A DNA stretch of 64,000 bases from the NCBI GenBank assembly GCA_024655885.1, contig JANLFN010000001.1, positions 1 through 64,000 on the forward strand. Direction: 5' to 3'. How positions within the stretch are numbered: position 1 is the first letter of the stretch; every line of letters begins with the position of its first letter. Shown here one piece after another: positions 50,084 through 58,823 of this stretch. The position numbers were made by a program, and so were the translations under genes. The notes beneath the pieces were generated by a model. That model searched no databases and had not been told where the DNA came from. It was given only the letters and a program-made list of their open reading frames with translations. Origin of the DNA: Eubacteriales bacterium. Lineage in GTDB: Bacteria > Bacillota > Clostridia > Acetivibrionales > JANLFN01.

Positions 50084-50887
50084 TTGCAGAAGCAAAGGCT
50101 GGATGTTTTACTTGTAGACAGAGGGTATTTTAAGAGCCGGGAAAAGGCCAGAACCGCAATTATGGCGGGAACGGTTTTTGTCAATAAGGTCCGGGAGGAC
50201 AAGCCGGGGGCGAATTTCCCGGAGGACTGCGAAATAGAAATCAAGGAAAATATAAACCCTTACGTGAGCAGGGGGGGGTTAAAGCTGGAAAAAGCTTTAA
50301 AAACCTTCAACCTGGATTTAAGAGGAAAAACCGCCATTGATGTTGGAGCTTCAACGGGCGGATTTACAGACTGCATGCTGAAAAACGGCGCAGCAAGGGT
50401 GTTCGCCGTGGATGTGGGATACGGACAGCTTGCCTGGGAACTCCGGCAGGATGCGCGGGTGGTATGCATGGAAAGGACCAACATCCGGTATGTGAAACCG
50501 TCCCACATTGGTGTTTTAGCCGATTTTTCAACGGTGGACGTCTCTTTCATTTCACTAAAAAAAGTACTGCCTGTGGTTAAGGAGCTGTTGACTGAGAAGG
50601 GGGAGGTTGTATGCCTGGTCAAGCCGCAATTTGAAGCAGGCCGTGAAAAAGTGGGGAAAAAAGGGGTGGTAAGGGAGCCTGCCGTACATATTGAAGTGCT
50701 GGGCTCCATTACAGCCTTTGCGCTGGAAAACGGGTTTAAAATCAGGGGTATCACCTATTCTCCTGTAAAAGGTCCGGAGGGAAATATTGAATACCTGGTC
50801 CACCTGGCTAAAACGGGAGAGTCGGTGGAAAAATTGGAGAAAAGCATTGACACGGTAGTGGCGGAAGCCCATAACAGCTTGAAGTAA
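50084..50887 (+). CDS. tlyA: TlyA-family rRNA 2-O-ribose methyltransferase
   Basis: A 267-residue RNA methyltransferase. An S4 RNA-binding domain (1-62: RLDVLLVDRGYFKSREKARTAI) is followed by an FtsJ-type Rossmann domain with DVGASTGGFTDCML (SAM binding) and VDVSFISL. The family methylates cytidine ribose in 16S and/or 23S rRNA. Although often named haemolysin A, it is an rRNA enzyme. The start is TTG 50084, after CGGAGGAG. A terminator follows the stop directly. Confidence 0.92.
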   Translation: MQKQRLDVLLVDRGYFKSREKARTAIMAGTVFVNKVREDKPGANFPEDCEIEIKENINPYVSRGGLKLEKALKTFNLDLRGKTAIDVGASTGGFTDCMLKNGAARVFAVDVGYGQLAWELRQDARVVCMERTNIRYVKPSHIGVLADFSTVDVSFISLKKVLPVVKELLTEKGEVVCLVKPQFEAGREKVGKKGVVREPAVHIEVLGSITAFALENGFKIRGITYSPVKGPEGNIEYLVHLAKTGESVEKLEKSIDTVVAEAHNSLK

Positions 50888-50928
50888 AAGGGGACAGGGG
50901 ATGAGGATTCGTTTCCTGTCCCTTTTTA
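50886..50928 (+). terminator. Terminator after tlyA
   Basis: AAAAGGGGACAGG (50886-50898) pairs with CCTGTCCCTTTTT (50915-50927) around a 16-nt loop, with T run. The stem core GGGGACAGG is the same motif seen near 12450. It overlaps the tlyA stop codon. Confidence 0.75.
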
Positions 50929-50935
50929 TAAATGT

Positions 50936-50964
50936 TTGTACTTTTTTTGTTTATCCTATATAAT
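50936..50964 (+). promoter_or_regulatory. Sigma-A promoter for nadK-argR-recN
   Basis: TTGTAC (50936-50941), 17-nt spacer, TATAAT (50959-50964), directly after the tlyA terminator and 58 nt before the nadK start codon. Confidence 0.6.
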
Positions 50965-51021
50965 TATTATGTGAAACTATTACCATTGGAATTGCATGTT
51001 TCCAATGCCATGAGGTATGTG

Positions 51022-51903
51022 ATGAAGACAGTCGGAGTTATTACAAACAGAGAGAAAGATGAAAATTTGGTACATACCCGGATCCTTGTGGAAAGCATCC
51101 TTGAGTTTGGAGGCAGGGTCCACATGGACTCCGAAATATCGGAAGCCCTTGGACTTGAGAACAGTCCAATGGACGGTGAAAATGTTTTTTTGAACGCAGA
51201 CCTGCTGATATGCCTCGGAGGGGACGGGACTTTCCTGAAGGCGGCAAGAAAAGCGGTTCCAAGAAATTTGCCCATGCTGGGCATCAATTTGGGAAGCCTT
51301 GGCTTTTTAACGGAAGTGGAAAGAAAAGACATACGCAACACAATTTCCCATATTTTTCAAGGCAATTACACGGTTGAAGAAAGAATGCTGCTGGAAGTTT
51401 CAATTAAGAATGGAGAAAAAGAAATTGCAAGGGATACGGCCATAAATGACATTGTGGTTTCAAAAGAGGCCCTGTCAAGAATACTTCATGTTAAAACCTA
51501 CATAAATGATGCTTTTATTGATACGTTTCCGGGAGACGGCCTGATCATTTCCACCCCTACAGGGTCTACGGCCTATTCGCTGTCTGCAGGCGGCCCCATT
51601 GTGGAGCCGGATGTGGACCTCATCCTTGTAACCCCAATATGTCCGCACATACTCTATTCCAGGTCCATTATAAGCTCGGGAGAAAAGGCCGTAAAGGCTG
51701 TTCTGGACGAAAAACGCAGATACCGGGCCATGGTGACCGTAGACGGTCAAAAGGGATATAAAATCAAAGGCGGATACAGTATTGAAGTCAGACGTTCCAA
51801 ACAAAGGATAAAAATTATAAGGGTAGGCTCAAGGAACTTTTATAGTATTTTAAGAACAAAGATTTATGACCGAGGAGAGTGCTTGAGAAAAAATGAAATA
51901 TAA
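51022..51903 (+). CDS. nadK: NAD kinase
   Basis: A 293-residue enzyme making NADP from NAD. The GGDGT motif is at 66-70 and holds the catalytic Asp. [34 protein letters not shown] and VTPICPH complete the active site. ATG 51022, with GAGGT upstream, gives the normal [10 protein letters not shown] start; the longer frame from 50932 would include the promoter. It overlaps argR by 11 nt. Confidence 0.95.
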   Translation: MKTVGVITNREKDENLVHTRILVESILEFGGRVHMDSEISEALGLENSPMDGENVFLNADLLICLGGDGTFLKAARKAVPRNLPMLGINLGSLGFLTEVERKDIRNTISHIFQGNYTVEERMLLEVSIKNGEKEIARDTAINDIVVSKEALSRILHVKTYINDAFIDTFPGDGLIISTPTGSTAYSLSAGGPIVEPDVDLILVTPICPHILYSRSIISSGEKAVKAVLDEKRRYRAMVTVDGQKGYKIKGGYSIEVRRSKQRIKIIRVGSRNFYSILRTKIYDRGECLRKNEI

Positions 51904-52339
51904 CAGACATTCCAAAATTCTTGAAATCATCGAAAAGTATGAAATCGAGACACAGGAAGAAATTGCCGAGAAGCTTAAAGAAATGGGAATGGATGTGACC
52001 CAGGCCACAGTGTCCAGGGATATAAAAGAGCTCAGGCTTATAAAAGTGATGGCGGAAGACGGACGTTACAAATACGCTCCCTTTTCGAAGACCGAGAATG
52101 TCACATCCAATAAGCTTCTTACGATTTTTTCCGAAGCCTATGTGTCCAGTGATTATGCAAACAACATTGTGGTGATAAAAACACTGCCGGGAATGGCTCC
52201 GGCGGCAGCTTCCGCAATAGATTCCCTCAGGTGGCCTGAAATTGTGGGCACAATTGCAGGCGACGATACCATCATGATTGTATGCAGGGCTGAAAAGATA
52301 GCAGAGGAACTGGTAAACAAATTTAGCAAGCTGGCTTGA
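51893..52339 (+). CDS. argR: Arginine repressor ArgR
   Basis: A 148-residue hexameric regulator. The N-terminal winged helix (1-70) includes [28 protein letters not shown]. The C-terminal domain (80-148) carries [13 protein letters not shown] and [11 protein letters not shown], the arginine-binding and trimer motifs. It overlaps nadK and precedes recN, an order common in Firmicutes. No ARG box was searched for in detail. Confidence 0.95.
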   Translation: MKYNRHSKILEIIEKYEIETQEEIAEKLKEMGMDVTQATVSRDIKELRLIKVMAEDGRYKYAPFSKTENVTSNKLLTIFSEAYVSSDYANNIVVIKTLPGMAPAAASAIDSLRWPEIVGTIAGDDTIMIVCRAEKIAEELVNKFSKLA

Positions 52340-52431
52340 ATGCCGTTTAGCGTTTAAGGGTTAGTGTGTTTAAGGCTTAATGAGCCTAAATAGAAACTAT
52401 TAAACAGAAGTCAGGTGGAGAGTGAGTATCT

Positions 52432-54141
52432 TTGCTGCAGAGATTGACAATTAACAATATCGCTTTGATGGACAGGGTGGAAATAGAATTTGACAGCGGC
52501 CTGAATATTTTAACGGGAGAAACAGGAGCAGGAAAGTCCATTATCATCGATTCTATAAATGCCGTCCTGGGAGAACGCCTTTCCAAGGAGCAGATAAGGT
52601 CCGGAAAGGAAAAGGCCGCAGCAGAAGCCATGTTTCTTGTCAATGACGACAATCTGTGGGAAATGTTGGAAAAATTGGGAATAGAGCCGGAGGAAGACGG
52701 GACACTGATCATTTCACGGGAATTTTCGCTGAACGGAAAAAACAACTGCAGAATAAACGGAAAAATGGCCACGGTATCCATGCTGAAAGAGATCGGTGAA
52801 AAATTGATGGATATCCACGGACAGCATGACAATCAATCCCTCCTTCACACCGAAAAGCACATAGAACTGTTGGATTCCTTCGGAGGGGACAGGATTCATG
52901 AATTAAAGCGGGAATACTCCAATCTCCTGTCTTATTATAAGAGCCTAAAAGGCAGACTCAAGTCTTTAACCGGCGATAAAAACGATAGAGAACGCAAAAT
53001 TGATCTTCTCAAATTTCAAATCGATGAAATCAAAAAGGCTAAACTCAATGCCAGGGAGGAAGAAGAACTGAACAAGCAGAGGATACGGCTGTCAAACTCC
53101 GAAAAGATCACCGAAACGCTGTCCGGTGTCTACGAAACGCTATTTACCGGAAGCCAGGTTCAAAAATCGGCTCTAGACAGTATCCGCCAGGCTGCCCGGG
53201 ACCTCGATTCCATCAGCCGGCTGGACGAGAAATTTGGCAATATTTCAAAGGAAGTTGAAGAAATTTCATACCAACTGGAAGATGCCATAGAGAAAATACG
53301 CAGGGAAAGGGACCAGACCGAATACGATCCCGGTTTGCTTGAACAGATTGAGGAAAGGCTTGACTTGATATATAAATTGAAAAAGAAATACGGAAACACC
53401 ATCGAGGAAGTTCTAAACTACCTTGAAAGAATAGAAAATGAGCTTGAGGAAATTGAAAAAAATGAAGAAACGGTAAGAGTATTAAACGAGGAATTAAATA
53501 GAACAGAAGAGGAACTTTATAGCAAGGCCAGGGAATTGAACCGGGAAAGGAGAAATTGTTCAGTCATACTTGAAAAAAGCATAGGGAAAGAGCTTGAAGA
53601 CCTGGAAATGAAAAAGGCGCAGTTTAAGGTGGATATAAGTTTTGAGGATGGGACGGAAGGGGGTGCGGAAAGAAGGTATTTGCCTAACGGTCTGGACAGG
53701 GTTGAGTTCCTCATCTCACTGAATGTGGGAGAACCTTTAAAACCGCTGTCTAAAATAGCCTCAGGCGGTGAAATGTCCAGAGTCATGCTTGCAATTAAGA
53801 ATATACTGGCGGATGTGGATAAGGTGCCGGTGCTTGTTTTCGATGAAATTGACGTAGGAATCAGCGGCAGAGCTGCCCAGAAAGTGGGTGAAAAGCTGTC
53901 CTCCATTTCTAAAAGCCATCAGGTGATCTGTGTGACCCACCTGGCGCAAATAGCCTGCATGGCGGATAACCACTACCTCATAGAAAAGGTTTCGGATGAA
54001 GACAGCACCCGGACCCGGGTAAAAAAGCTTCACGGCAGGGAAATCGCCGAAGAGATAGCGAGAATATTGGGAGGCGCCAGCATTTCCGCCATTACCTTGA
54101 AGCATGCGGAAGAAATGCTTGAAAATGCAAGAAAAAAATAA
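52432..54141 (+). CDS. recN: DNA repair protein RecN
   Basis: A 569-residue SMC-like protein acting early at double-strand breaks. Walker A GETGAGKSII near 30-40, a long coiled coil (about 155-375), then the ABC signature SKIASGGEMSRVMLAIK and Walker B VLVFDEIDVGISG. Start TTG 52432, with weak GGTGGAGAG upstream. A long terminator hairpin follows at 54176. Confidence 0.95.
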   Translation: MLQRLTINNIALMDRVEIEFDSGLNILTGETGAGKSIIIDSINAVLGERLSKEQIRSGKEKAAAEAMFLVNDDNLWEMLEKLGIEPEEDGTLIISREFSLNGKNNCRINGKMATVSMLKEIGEKLMDIHGQHDNQSLLHTEKHIELLDSFGGDRIHELKREYSNLLSYYKSLKGRLKSLTGDKNDRERKIDLLKFQIDEIKKAKLNAREEEELNKQRIRLSNSEKITETLSGVYETLFTGSQVQKSALDSIRQAARDLDSISRLDEKFGNISKEVEEISYQLEDAIEKIRRERDQTEYDPGLLEQIEERLDLIYKLKKKYGNTIEEVLNYLERIENELEEIEKNEETVRVLNEELNRTEEELYSKARELNRERRNCSVILEKSIGKELEDLEMKKAQFKVDISFEDGTEGGAERRYLPNGLDRVEFLISLNVGEPLKPLSKIASGGEMSRVMLAIKNILADVDKVPVLVFDEIDVGISGRAAQKVGEKLSSISKSHQVICVTHLAQIACMADNHYLIEKVSDEDSTRTRVKKLHGREIAEEIARILGGASISAITLKHAEEMLENARKK

Positions 54142-54449
54142 AAAAGCAGCATAAAACTAAAAACAGCGTTTATAGAAATAGAAAGGGAAAATTCGTTGAG
54201 AATTTTCCCTTTCTATTTATTATAAGGCAGAATCAATTCAAATATGCCTGTCATGCATGAATCTGTTTGAATAATTAACTTCACAAAAGGTTAATTTAAG
54301 CTAAGAAGAATGACATTAAAATAAGTTTTGCCATGTCGCGCCTTTGGGCTCTGGGCGTGACATTTATTGTCTGTACAATAAAAGTTCATTCGCATGAAAC
54401 AAGAGACTAGATCTGATCACAGAAAAAGATGCATCAGGAGAGTGAATCT
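54142..54449. other. Spacer between recN and spoIVB
   Basis: About 308 nt without a gene. It contains the recN terminator (54176-54220) and then AT-rich sequence. spoIVB should be read from a forespore (sigma-F or sigma-G) promoter here, but I found no convincing -35/-10 pair by eye. Confidence 0.6.
54176..54220 (+). terminator. Strong terminator after recN
   Basis: A perfect 19-bp stem (54176-54194 with 54200-54218) around loop GTTGA. The base is A/T-rich and the centre GGGAAAATTC. The 3 prime side ends TTTCTATTTAT. Confidence 0.8.
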
Positions 54450-55772
54450 ATGGACTTTTTAAAAAACAGGAAAAATAGATTAATTATTTTTTTTATAGTA
54501 AGCTTTCTAGTACTGGCGATGAGTTACGGGGCTGCGGTATTGGCTCTGCCCAGTGAAGTCGTATTAATTGAAGGAGAAGAGTACAGCTATAATTTTAAAA
54601 GCCCCCTGCTGGTGAATATAAGCTCGGATAAAGATGGCATCCTGAAGTTAAATAATGGGGACATTACCGCAAACCGAGGTTTTTATAAATTGTCGGACCC
54701 ACTGGTTTTCAAAAGCCAAAAATACGGAAGTGTGAATCTAAATTTTAAGGCCTTCGGCTTAATTCCCCTTCGCACCATCCATGTGGACATCGTGCCCAAT
54801 AAAAAGGTGGTTGCCTGCGGGAGCACCATAGGTGTAAAAATCAAAATTGACGGTGTTCTTGTGGTGGGCTATTCCAACGTTGAATCGGTAGACGGAAGGT
54901 CTGTGCTTCCCGTAAAAGACACGGGCATTAGGCCGGGAGATTTGATCACAAAAATAAATGATAAGGAAGTATACTCTATTGACGAACTTGTCAGAGAAAT
55001 AGAGAAAAGTGGTGGAAATCCGATAAAAATCAGGTATAAGCGTGAAAATGAATATCGGGATATAAGTGTTAAACCCGAAAGGTCCATGGACGATAAGAAA
55101 TACCATATTGGCCTGTGGGTGCGGGACAGCAGTGCAGGTATCGGGACATTGACATTTTATGACCCCCAGACCAATTATTTCGGTGCCCTGGGACACGGAA
55201 TAACGGATATAGATACCGCCACCCTTATGCCTTCCAACAAAGGAGAAATTGTTGAGTGCAAAATACTATCCATAAAAAAAGGCAGGCAGGGCAGTCCGGG
55301 CGAGCTTAAAGGAGTGTTTGTAGAGGACAAGAACAGCCTGGGGGAGATCAAATCCAACTGCAGCAACGGAATCTACGGGATTATAAACAGAGACTCATTA
55401 ACCGCCCTGCCTACCAGGACCTATTCCATCGGGACAAAATCACAGATTAAGGAAGGGGCCGCCACAATACTTGCGAACATAGACGGAAATAAGGTGGAGG
55501 AATTTACAATAGAGGTGCAGAAGGTGCTTAACCAGAATACAAACAGTTCAAAAGGCATGACTATAAAGATTACGGATAAAAGACTGCTGGACACAACAGG
55601 AGGAATAGTTCAGGGGATGTCGGGGAGTCCGATTATACAAAACGATAGGATTATAGGAGCTGTAACCCATGTTCTGGTGAATGATCCGACGCGCGGATAC
55701 GGGATATGCATTGAGCAGATGATTAAATCCATGAACAGCCTCATTACAAATCCCCTGCAAAAAGCAGGATAA
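54450..55772 (+). CDS. spoIVB: SpoIVB peptidase
   Basis: A 440-residue serine peptidase (S55) made in the forespore. It signals across the intermembrane space to activate pro-sigma-K processing. An N-terminal membrane anchor (about 12-32) is followed by a PDZ domain (about 125-205: GVLVVGYSNVES, GIRPGDLI) and the peptidase domain with His249 in GALGHGITD and Ser390 in GMSGSP. ATG 54450 follows AGGAGAGTG; ATG 54429 is less likely. It lies upstream of spo0A, the usual order in Firmicutes. Confidence 0.95.
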   Translation: MDFLKNRKNRLIIFFIVSFLVLAMSYGAAVLALPSEVVLIEGEEYSYNFKSPLLVNISSDKDGILKLNNGDITANRGFYKLSDPLVFKSQKYGSVNLNFKAFGLIPLRTIHVDIVPNKKVVACGSTIGVKIKIDGVLVVGYSNVESVDGRSVLPVKDTGIRPGDLITKINDKEVYSIDELVREIEKSGGNPIKIRYKRENEYRDISVKPERSMDDKKYHIGLWVRDSSAGIGTLTFYDPQTNYFGALGHGITDIDTATLMPSNKGEIVECKILSIKKGRQGSPGELKGVFVEDKNSLGEIKSNCSNGIYGIINRDSLTALPTRTYSIGTKSQIKEGAATILANIDGNKVEEFTIEVQKVLNQNTNSSKGMTIKITDKRLLDTTGGIVQGMSGSPIIQNDRIIGAVTHVLVNDPTRGYGICIEQMIKSMNSLITNPLQKAG

Positions 55773-55799
55773 TAGGTATGACAAATATTTCCTGAAAAT

Positions 55800-55834
55800 G
55801 ACCCGACAGATTAAGGCCTGTTGGGCCGTTTTTA
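55800..55834 (+). terminator. Terminator after spoIVB
   Basis: ACCCGACAG (55801-55809) pairs with CTGTTGGGC (55818-55826), with G-U pairs, and is followed by CGTTTTTA. Confidence 0.65.
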
Positions 55835-55995
55835 TTCTCTGATATCCACTTGCGCACCAGGTAAAAATAAACTCCATAAAGCCTTTTTTACACATATCTT
55901 AACCATTTAGACGAAAACAGGACTGTTTTATATAAATTATATAAAATGTTAATATGGTTATTATTTTCTAAAAATTAGCAAATAAGTCTTGAATT

Positions 55996-56005
55996 TTTGT
56001 CGAAA
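55996..56005 (+). promoter_or_regulatory. 0A box upstream of spo0A
   Basis: TTTGTCGAAA contains TGTCGAA (55998-56004), the Spo0A-binding core, 50 nt before the spo0A start. A sigma-H-like -10 (GAATTT, 55991-55996) overlaps it, but the matching -35 region is weak. This suggests Spo0A controls its own gene. Confidence 0.6.
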
Positions 56006-56054
56006 GGAAAATATAATTAAAGCATAAGTTTGCAGAAATTAAGGGGGAGTCAAA

Positions 56055-56858
56055 GTGGTGTCCAAAAAAATTCAAGTTGTCATTGCGGATGATAATAGAG
56101 AATTCGGAGATATTTTATGCGAATACTTGAGCAACCAGAGCGACATCGAAGTGGTTGGCGTTGCAAGAGACGGTATGGAAGCTGTTGAATTGATTACCAG
56201 CAAGATGCCGGATATTGCAGTATTGGATATAATCATGCCGCATCTGGACGGATTGGGAGTATTGGAAAAAATCAATGGCACTCAGATGCAGAAACGACCT
56301 CTATTTATCATACTTTCTGCCGTAGGACAGGATAAAATAACCCAAAGGGCGTTGGCTTTGGGAGCCGAATACTATGTTGTAAAGCCTTTCGACATGGAAG
56401 TCTTGGTATCAAGAATCAGACAGATGAAGGACATAAAACAGGCCAATGTAATAAAGTCGGATTATTCAAATGAGGGTAAGGTGCCTCATCACATGCAGTC
56501 ACCTAAGAATCTTGAGGCCGAAGTGACAAGCATTATGCACGAAATCGGCGTTCCGGCTCATATAAAAGGCTATCAGTATTTAAGAGATGCGATTTTGATG
56601 GTAATAAAGGATTTGGATATCATAAATTCCATAACGAAGCAGCTCTACCCCACCATAGCAAGAGAGTATAATACTACTCCCAGCCGCGTAGAAAGGGCTA
56701 TCCGGCATGCCATCGAGGTGGCATGGAGCAGGGGACAGGTAGATACCATCGATTCTCTATTTGGATATACCGTCAGTTTGGGAAAAGGAAAACCGACCAA
56801 TTCGGAATTTATTGCAATGGTTGCAGACAAATTGAGGCTTGAATTAAAGGTCAGCTGA
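56055..56858 (+). CDS. spo0A: Sporulation master regulator Spo0A
   Basis: A 267-residue response regulator. Receiver domain 1-125 with acidic pocket Asp12-Asp13, phosphoacceptor Asp58 in [11 protein letters not shown] and Lys in YVVKPFD. The C-terminal effector domain (about 150-267) contains [22 protein letters not shown], the DNA-recognition helix region. It starts sporulation when phosphorylated. GTG 56055 (or the next GTG at 56058) follows AAGGGGGAG. It has a 0A box upstream and a terminator-like hairpin downstream. Confidence 0.97.
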   Translation: MVSKKIQVVIADDNREFGDILCEYLSNQSDIEVVGVARDGMEAVELITSKMPDIAVLDIIMPHLDGLGVLEKINGTQMQKRPLFIILSAVGQDKITQRALALGAEYYVVKPFDMEVLVSRIRQMKDIKQANVIKSDYSNEGKVPHHMQSPKNLEAEVTSIMHEIGVPAHIKGYQYLRDAILMVIKDLDIINSITKQLYPTIAREYNTTPSRVERAIRHAIEVAWSRGQVDTIDSLFGYTVSLGKGKPTNSEFIAMVADKLRLELKVS

Positions 56859-56891
56859 AAAGCTTGCGGCTTCTGGGAGGAAAAAGGTACT

Positions 56892-56930
56892 AAAAAGCAC
56901 TAGACTTTTATAGAGTTTAGTGCTTTATCT
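56892..56930. terminator. Terminator-like hairpin between spo0A and the MerR-like gene
   Basis: AAAGCACTAGACT pairs with AGTTTAGTGCTTT around a 7-nt loop. The A and T ends let it act in both directions, between the convergent genes. Confidence 0.6.
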
Positions 56931-56988
56931 ATAATATTTCAAATTACTCCAGGGAAACAGATAAACTGACAGTGTAAACGGGATATTT

Positions 56989-57561
56989 TTATTTCAAAAC
57001 CCTTTTTACCCAGCGCTTGAAAAAGCCTGCCCTGTTTTTTTCCCTCCATTCGCCGATAGAACGGTCTACTTCAATGAAGTGCTTTTCCATTTTTGTTTCG
57101 AGTTTTCTTATGCTATTTTCCATGCATGCTCCCAGTTCAAGCTTGGATTTGTTGATTTCTTTGCTCAGGTGTTCCTTTGCGGCGGTAAGTTCACAGGAAA
57201 TGCTGCTTGTGATTTCATCCTTGAATTCATTAAAAAACTGCTTTATTTCATTGGACGCATAGCCGTAATCTACCGGGACCAAAGAAGAGGAAGTGCCTTC
57301 CAGAACCACGGGCGGAGGGGGATTGATCATATTTTCCGATATAAGTATCTTTTTTATAGCCTTAATTTCAAGGCCGTCATCCCTCATGGTCTTTATCTGA
57401 TACATAATATTGGCCAGTTCAGGAGTATAGTAGCGTCTGCCGCGGCTGTCCTTGGGGACTGCGAGGCTAAACTCCTTCTCATAATACCTCAAGGCATGGT
57501 CTGTAACGTTAAGACGCTCACTCAGTTCGGTAATGGTGTATTTCTCCTTTAAAACCTCCAT
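56989..57561 (-). CDS. MerR-type HTH protein with coiled coil (RacA-like layout)
   Basis: A 190-residue protein. The N-terminal MerR helix-turn-helix (about 5-72: YTITELSERLNVTDHALRYYEKE, then RRYYTPELANIMYQIK) is followed by a Pro-rich linker and a coiled coil (about 115-170). The tail REKNRAGFFKRWVKRVLK is basic and hydrophobic. MerR head plus coiled coil at this size resembles RacA, which anchors the chromosome at the pole during sporulation, but I cannot prove it. The start at 57561 is backed by CAGGGGGT; a longer frame from 57714 looks spurious. It is next to spo0A. Confidence 0.7.
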   Translation of the reverse strand: MEVLKEKYTITELSERLNVTDHALRYYEKEFSLAVPKDSRGRRYYTPELANIMYQIKTMRDDGLEIKAIKKILISENMINPPPPVVLEGTSSSLVPVDYGYASNEIKQFFNEFKDEITSSISCELTAAKEHLSKEINKSKLELGACMENSIRKLETKMEKHFIEVDRSIGEWREKNRAGFFKRWVKRVLK

Positions 57562-57743
57562 ATCATACCCCCTGTTTTCTTTGGTAAAATATCTGTGCCC
57601 CGCAATAACATGAAGTGCCACGCCATGAAGTACACGGGCCTGCGCAAAAGAATACACCGGCTTTAGAATATCCACTATGGATATTGTGCTGCAAGTGCAT
57701 ATATATAATAACATTAATGGTATTATATGTAAACAGAGCGGGG

Positions 57744-58685
57744 CTATTTTCTTAATATTTCCAGAACCTGCTTCATATCCTCCGGTATAGGGGCTTCTAT
57801 TTCAAGGCTCTTTTTTGTAATGGGATGAATAAGACTTGTTTTATGCGAATGCAGCGCCTGTCTGTCTATGAATTGCATTATATTTCCTGAACCTGCCTGG
57901 CCGCTTACCGAAGGGCAGCCCTCATTCTCATGAAAAGGGTACAATGTATCGCCCAATATAGGATGCCCCAGTGCCTGGCAATGGACCCTGATTTGATGGG
58001 TTCTTCCGGTCTCCAGCCGGAATTTTAATAGGGAGGCGTTTTCCAGGTACTCCAGCACCTCATAGTGGGTGACGGCAGGAGAACCGTCAGGGGAAACATG
58101 CCTTAGCATAATGCTGCCCGGCTTTCGCGTAATAGGAAGGTTAATGGTTCCCCTGCGGTTTTCAACCAAGCCGCAGACAATGCCCAGGTACTCCTTCTTG
58201 AAAGTGTGGTCTTGCATCTGCTTTATCAGGGCTTCCTGTACGTACTGGTTTTTCGCAAAAATTATGACTCCCGAGGTATCCCTGTCCAACCGGTTGACAG
58301 GCCTTATCTTTTTCGGCTCGTCCTTGCAGAAGAGGTAGTACATTACGGCATTGGCAATGGTGCCGGAAGGGTGCCCGCTGGTAGGATGCACAACCCTATG
58401 GGGCTGTTTGTTTAATGCAATTATACAGTCATCTTCATATAAAATATCAATTTCTATTTTTTCGGGTATTATTTCACCGGGATCTTCAGGCAGGTCCATA
58501 ACCGCTTCTATAATATCGCCTGCTTCAACAGGCGCGTTTATATGGACGGGAAGGGAATTACACAGGACCTTGTTGCCGTACTTCAGTTTTTTTACAAGCC
58601 TTTCGGAAAGCTCAAGCTTGTTTTTCAAAATGTATTTGATGGTTTTTCCACCGGTCTCTTCATCTACCACATACTTTAAAATCAA
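57744..58685 (-). CDS. RluA/RluD-family pseudouridine synthase
   Basis: A 313-residue RNA pseudouridine synthase. An S4-like domain (about 15-70) is followed by the catalytic domain with the motif RPVNRLDRDTSG (catalytic Asp) and GRTHQIRVHCQALGHPILGD. The exact RNA target (23S rRNA or tRNA) is not clear. I start at TTG 58685, preceded by TGGTGA on the minus strand; a longer frame to 58730 would run into a likely -10 (58704-58709). The transcript leader would then be only about a dozen bases. Confidence 0.9.
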   Translation of the reverse strand: MILKYVVDEETGGKTIKYILKNKLELSERLVKKLKYGNKVLCNSLPVHINAPVEAGDIIEAVMDLPEDPGEIIPEKIEIDILYEDDCIIALNKQPHRVVHPTSGHPSGTIANAVMYYLFCKDEPKKIRPVNRLDRDTSGVIIFAKNQYVQEALIKQMQDHTFKKEYLGIVCGLVENRRGTINLPITRKPGSIMLRHVSPDGSPAVTHYEVLEYLENASLLKFRLETGRTHQIRVHCQALGHPILGDTLYPFHENEGCPSVSGQAGSGNIMQFIDRQALHSHKTSLIHPITKKSLEIEAPIPEDMKQVLEILRK

Positions 58686-58703
58686 AGGTATCACCAAAAA
58701 AAT

Positions 58704-58731
58704 ATTATACCAGGCCTGTCTTAAATTCAAG
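58704..58731 (-). promoter_or_regulatory. Candidate promoter for the pseudouridine synthase gene
   Basis: On the minus strand CTTGAA (58726-58731) and TATAAT (58704-58709) are 16 nt apart. The position fits a start codon at 58685 with a very short leader. Confidence 0.4.
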
Positions 58732-58823
58732 TACTCAAAAAATTCTTTTTGTGGTATTATTAATTATGGTATAACCGATGGGAAAAAACAGCAAAGAATT
58801 AAGGACAGACGGAAAGGACGAGC

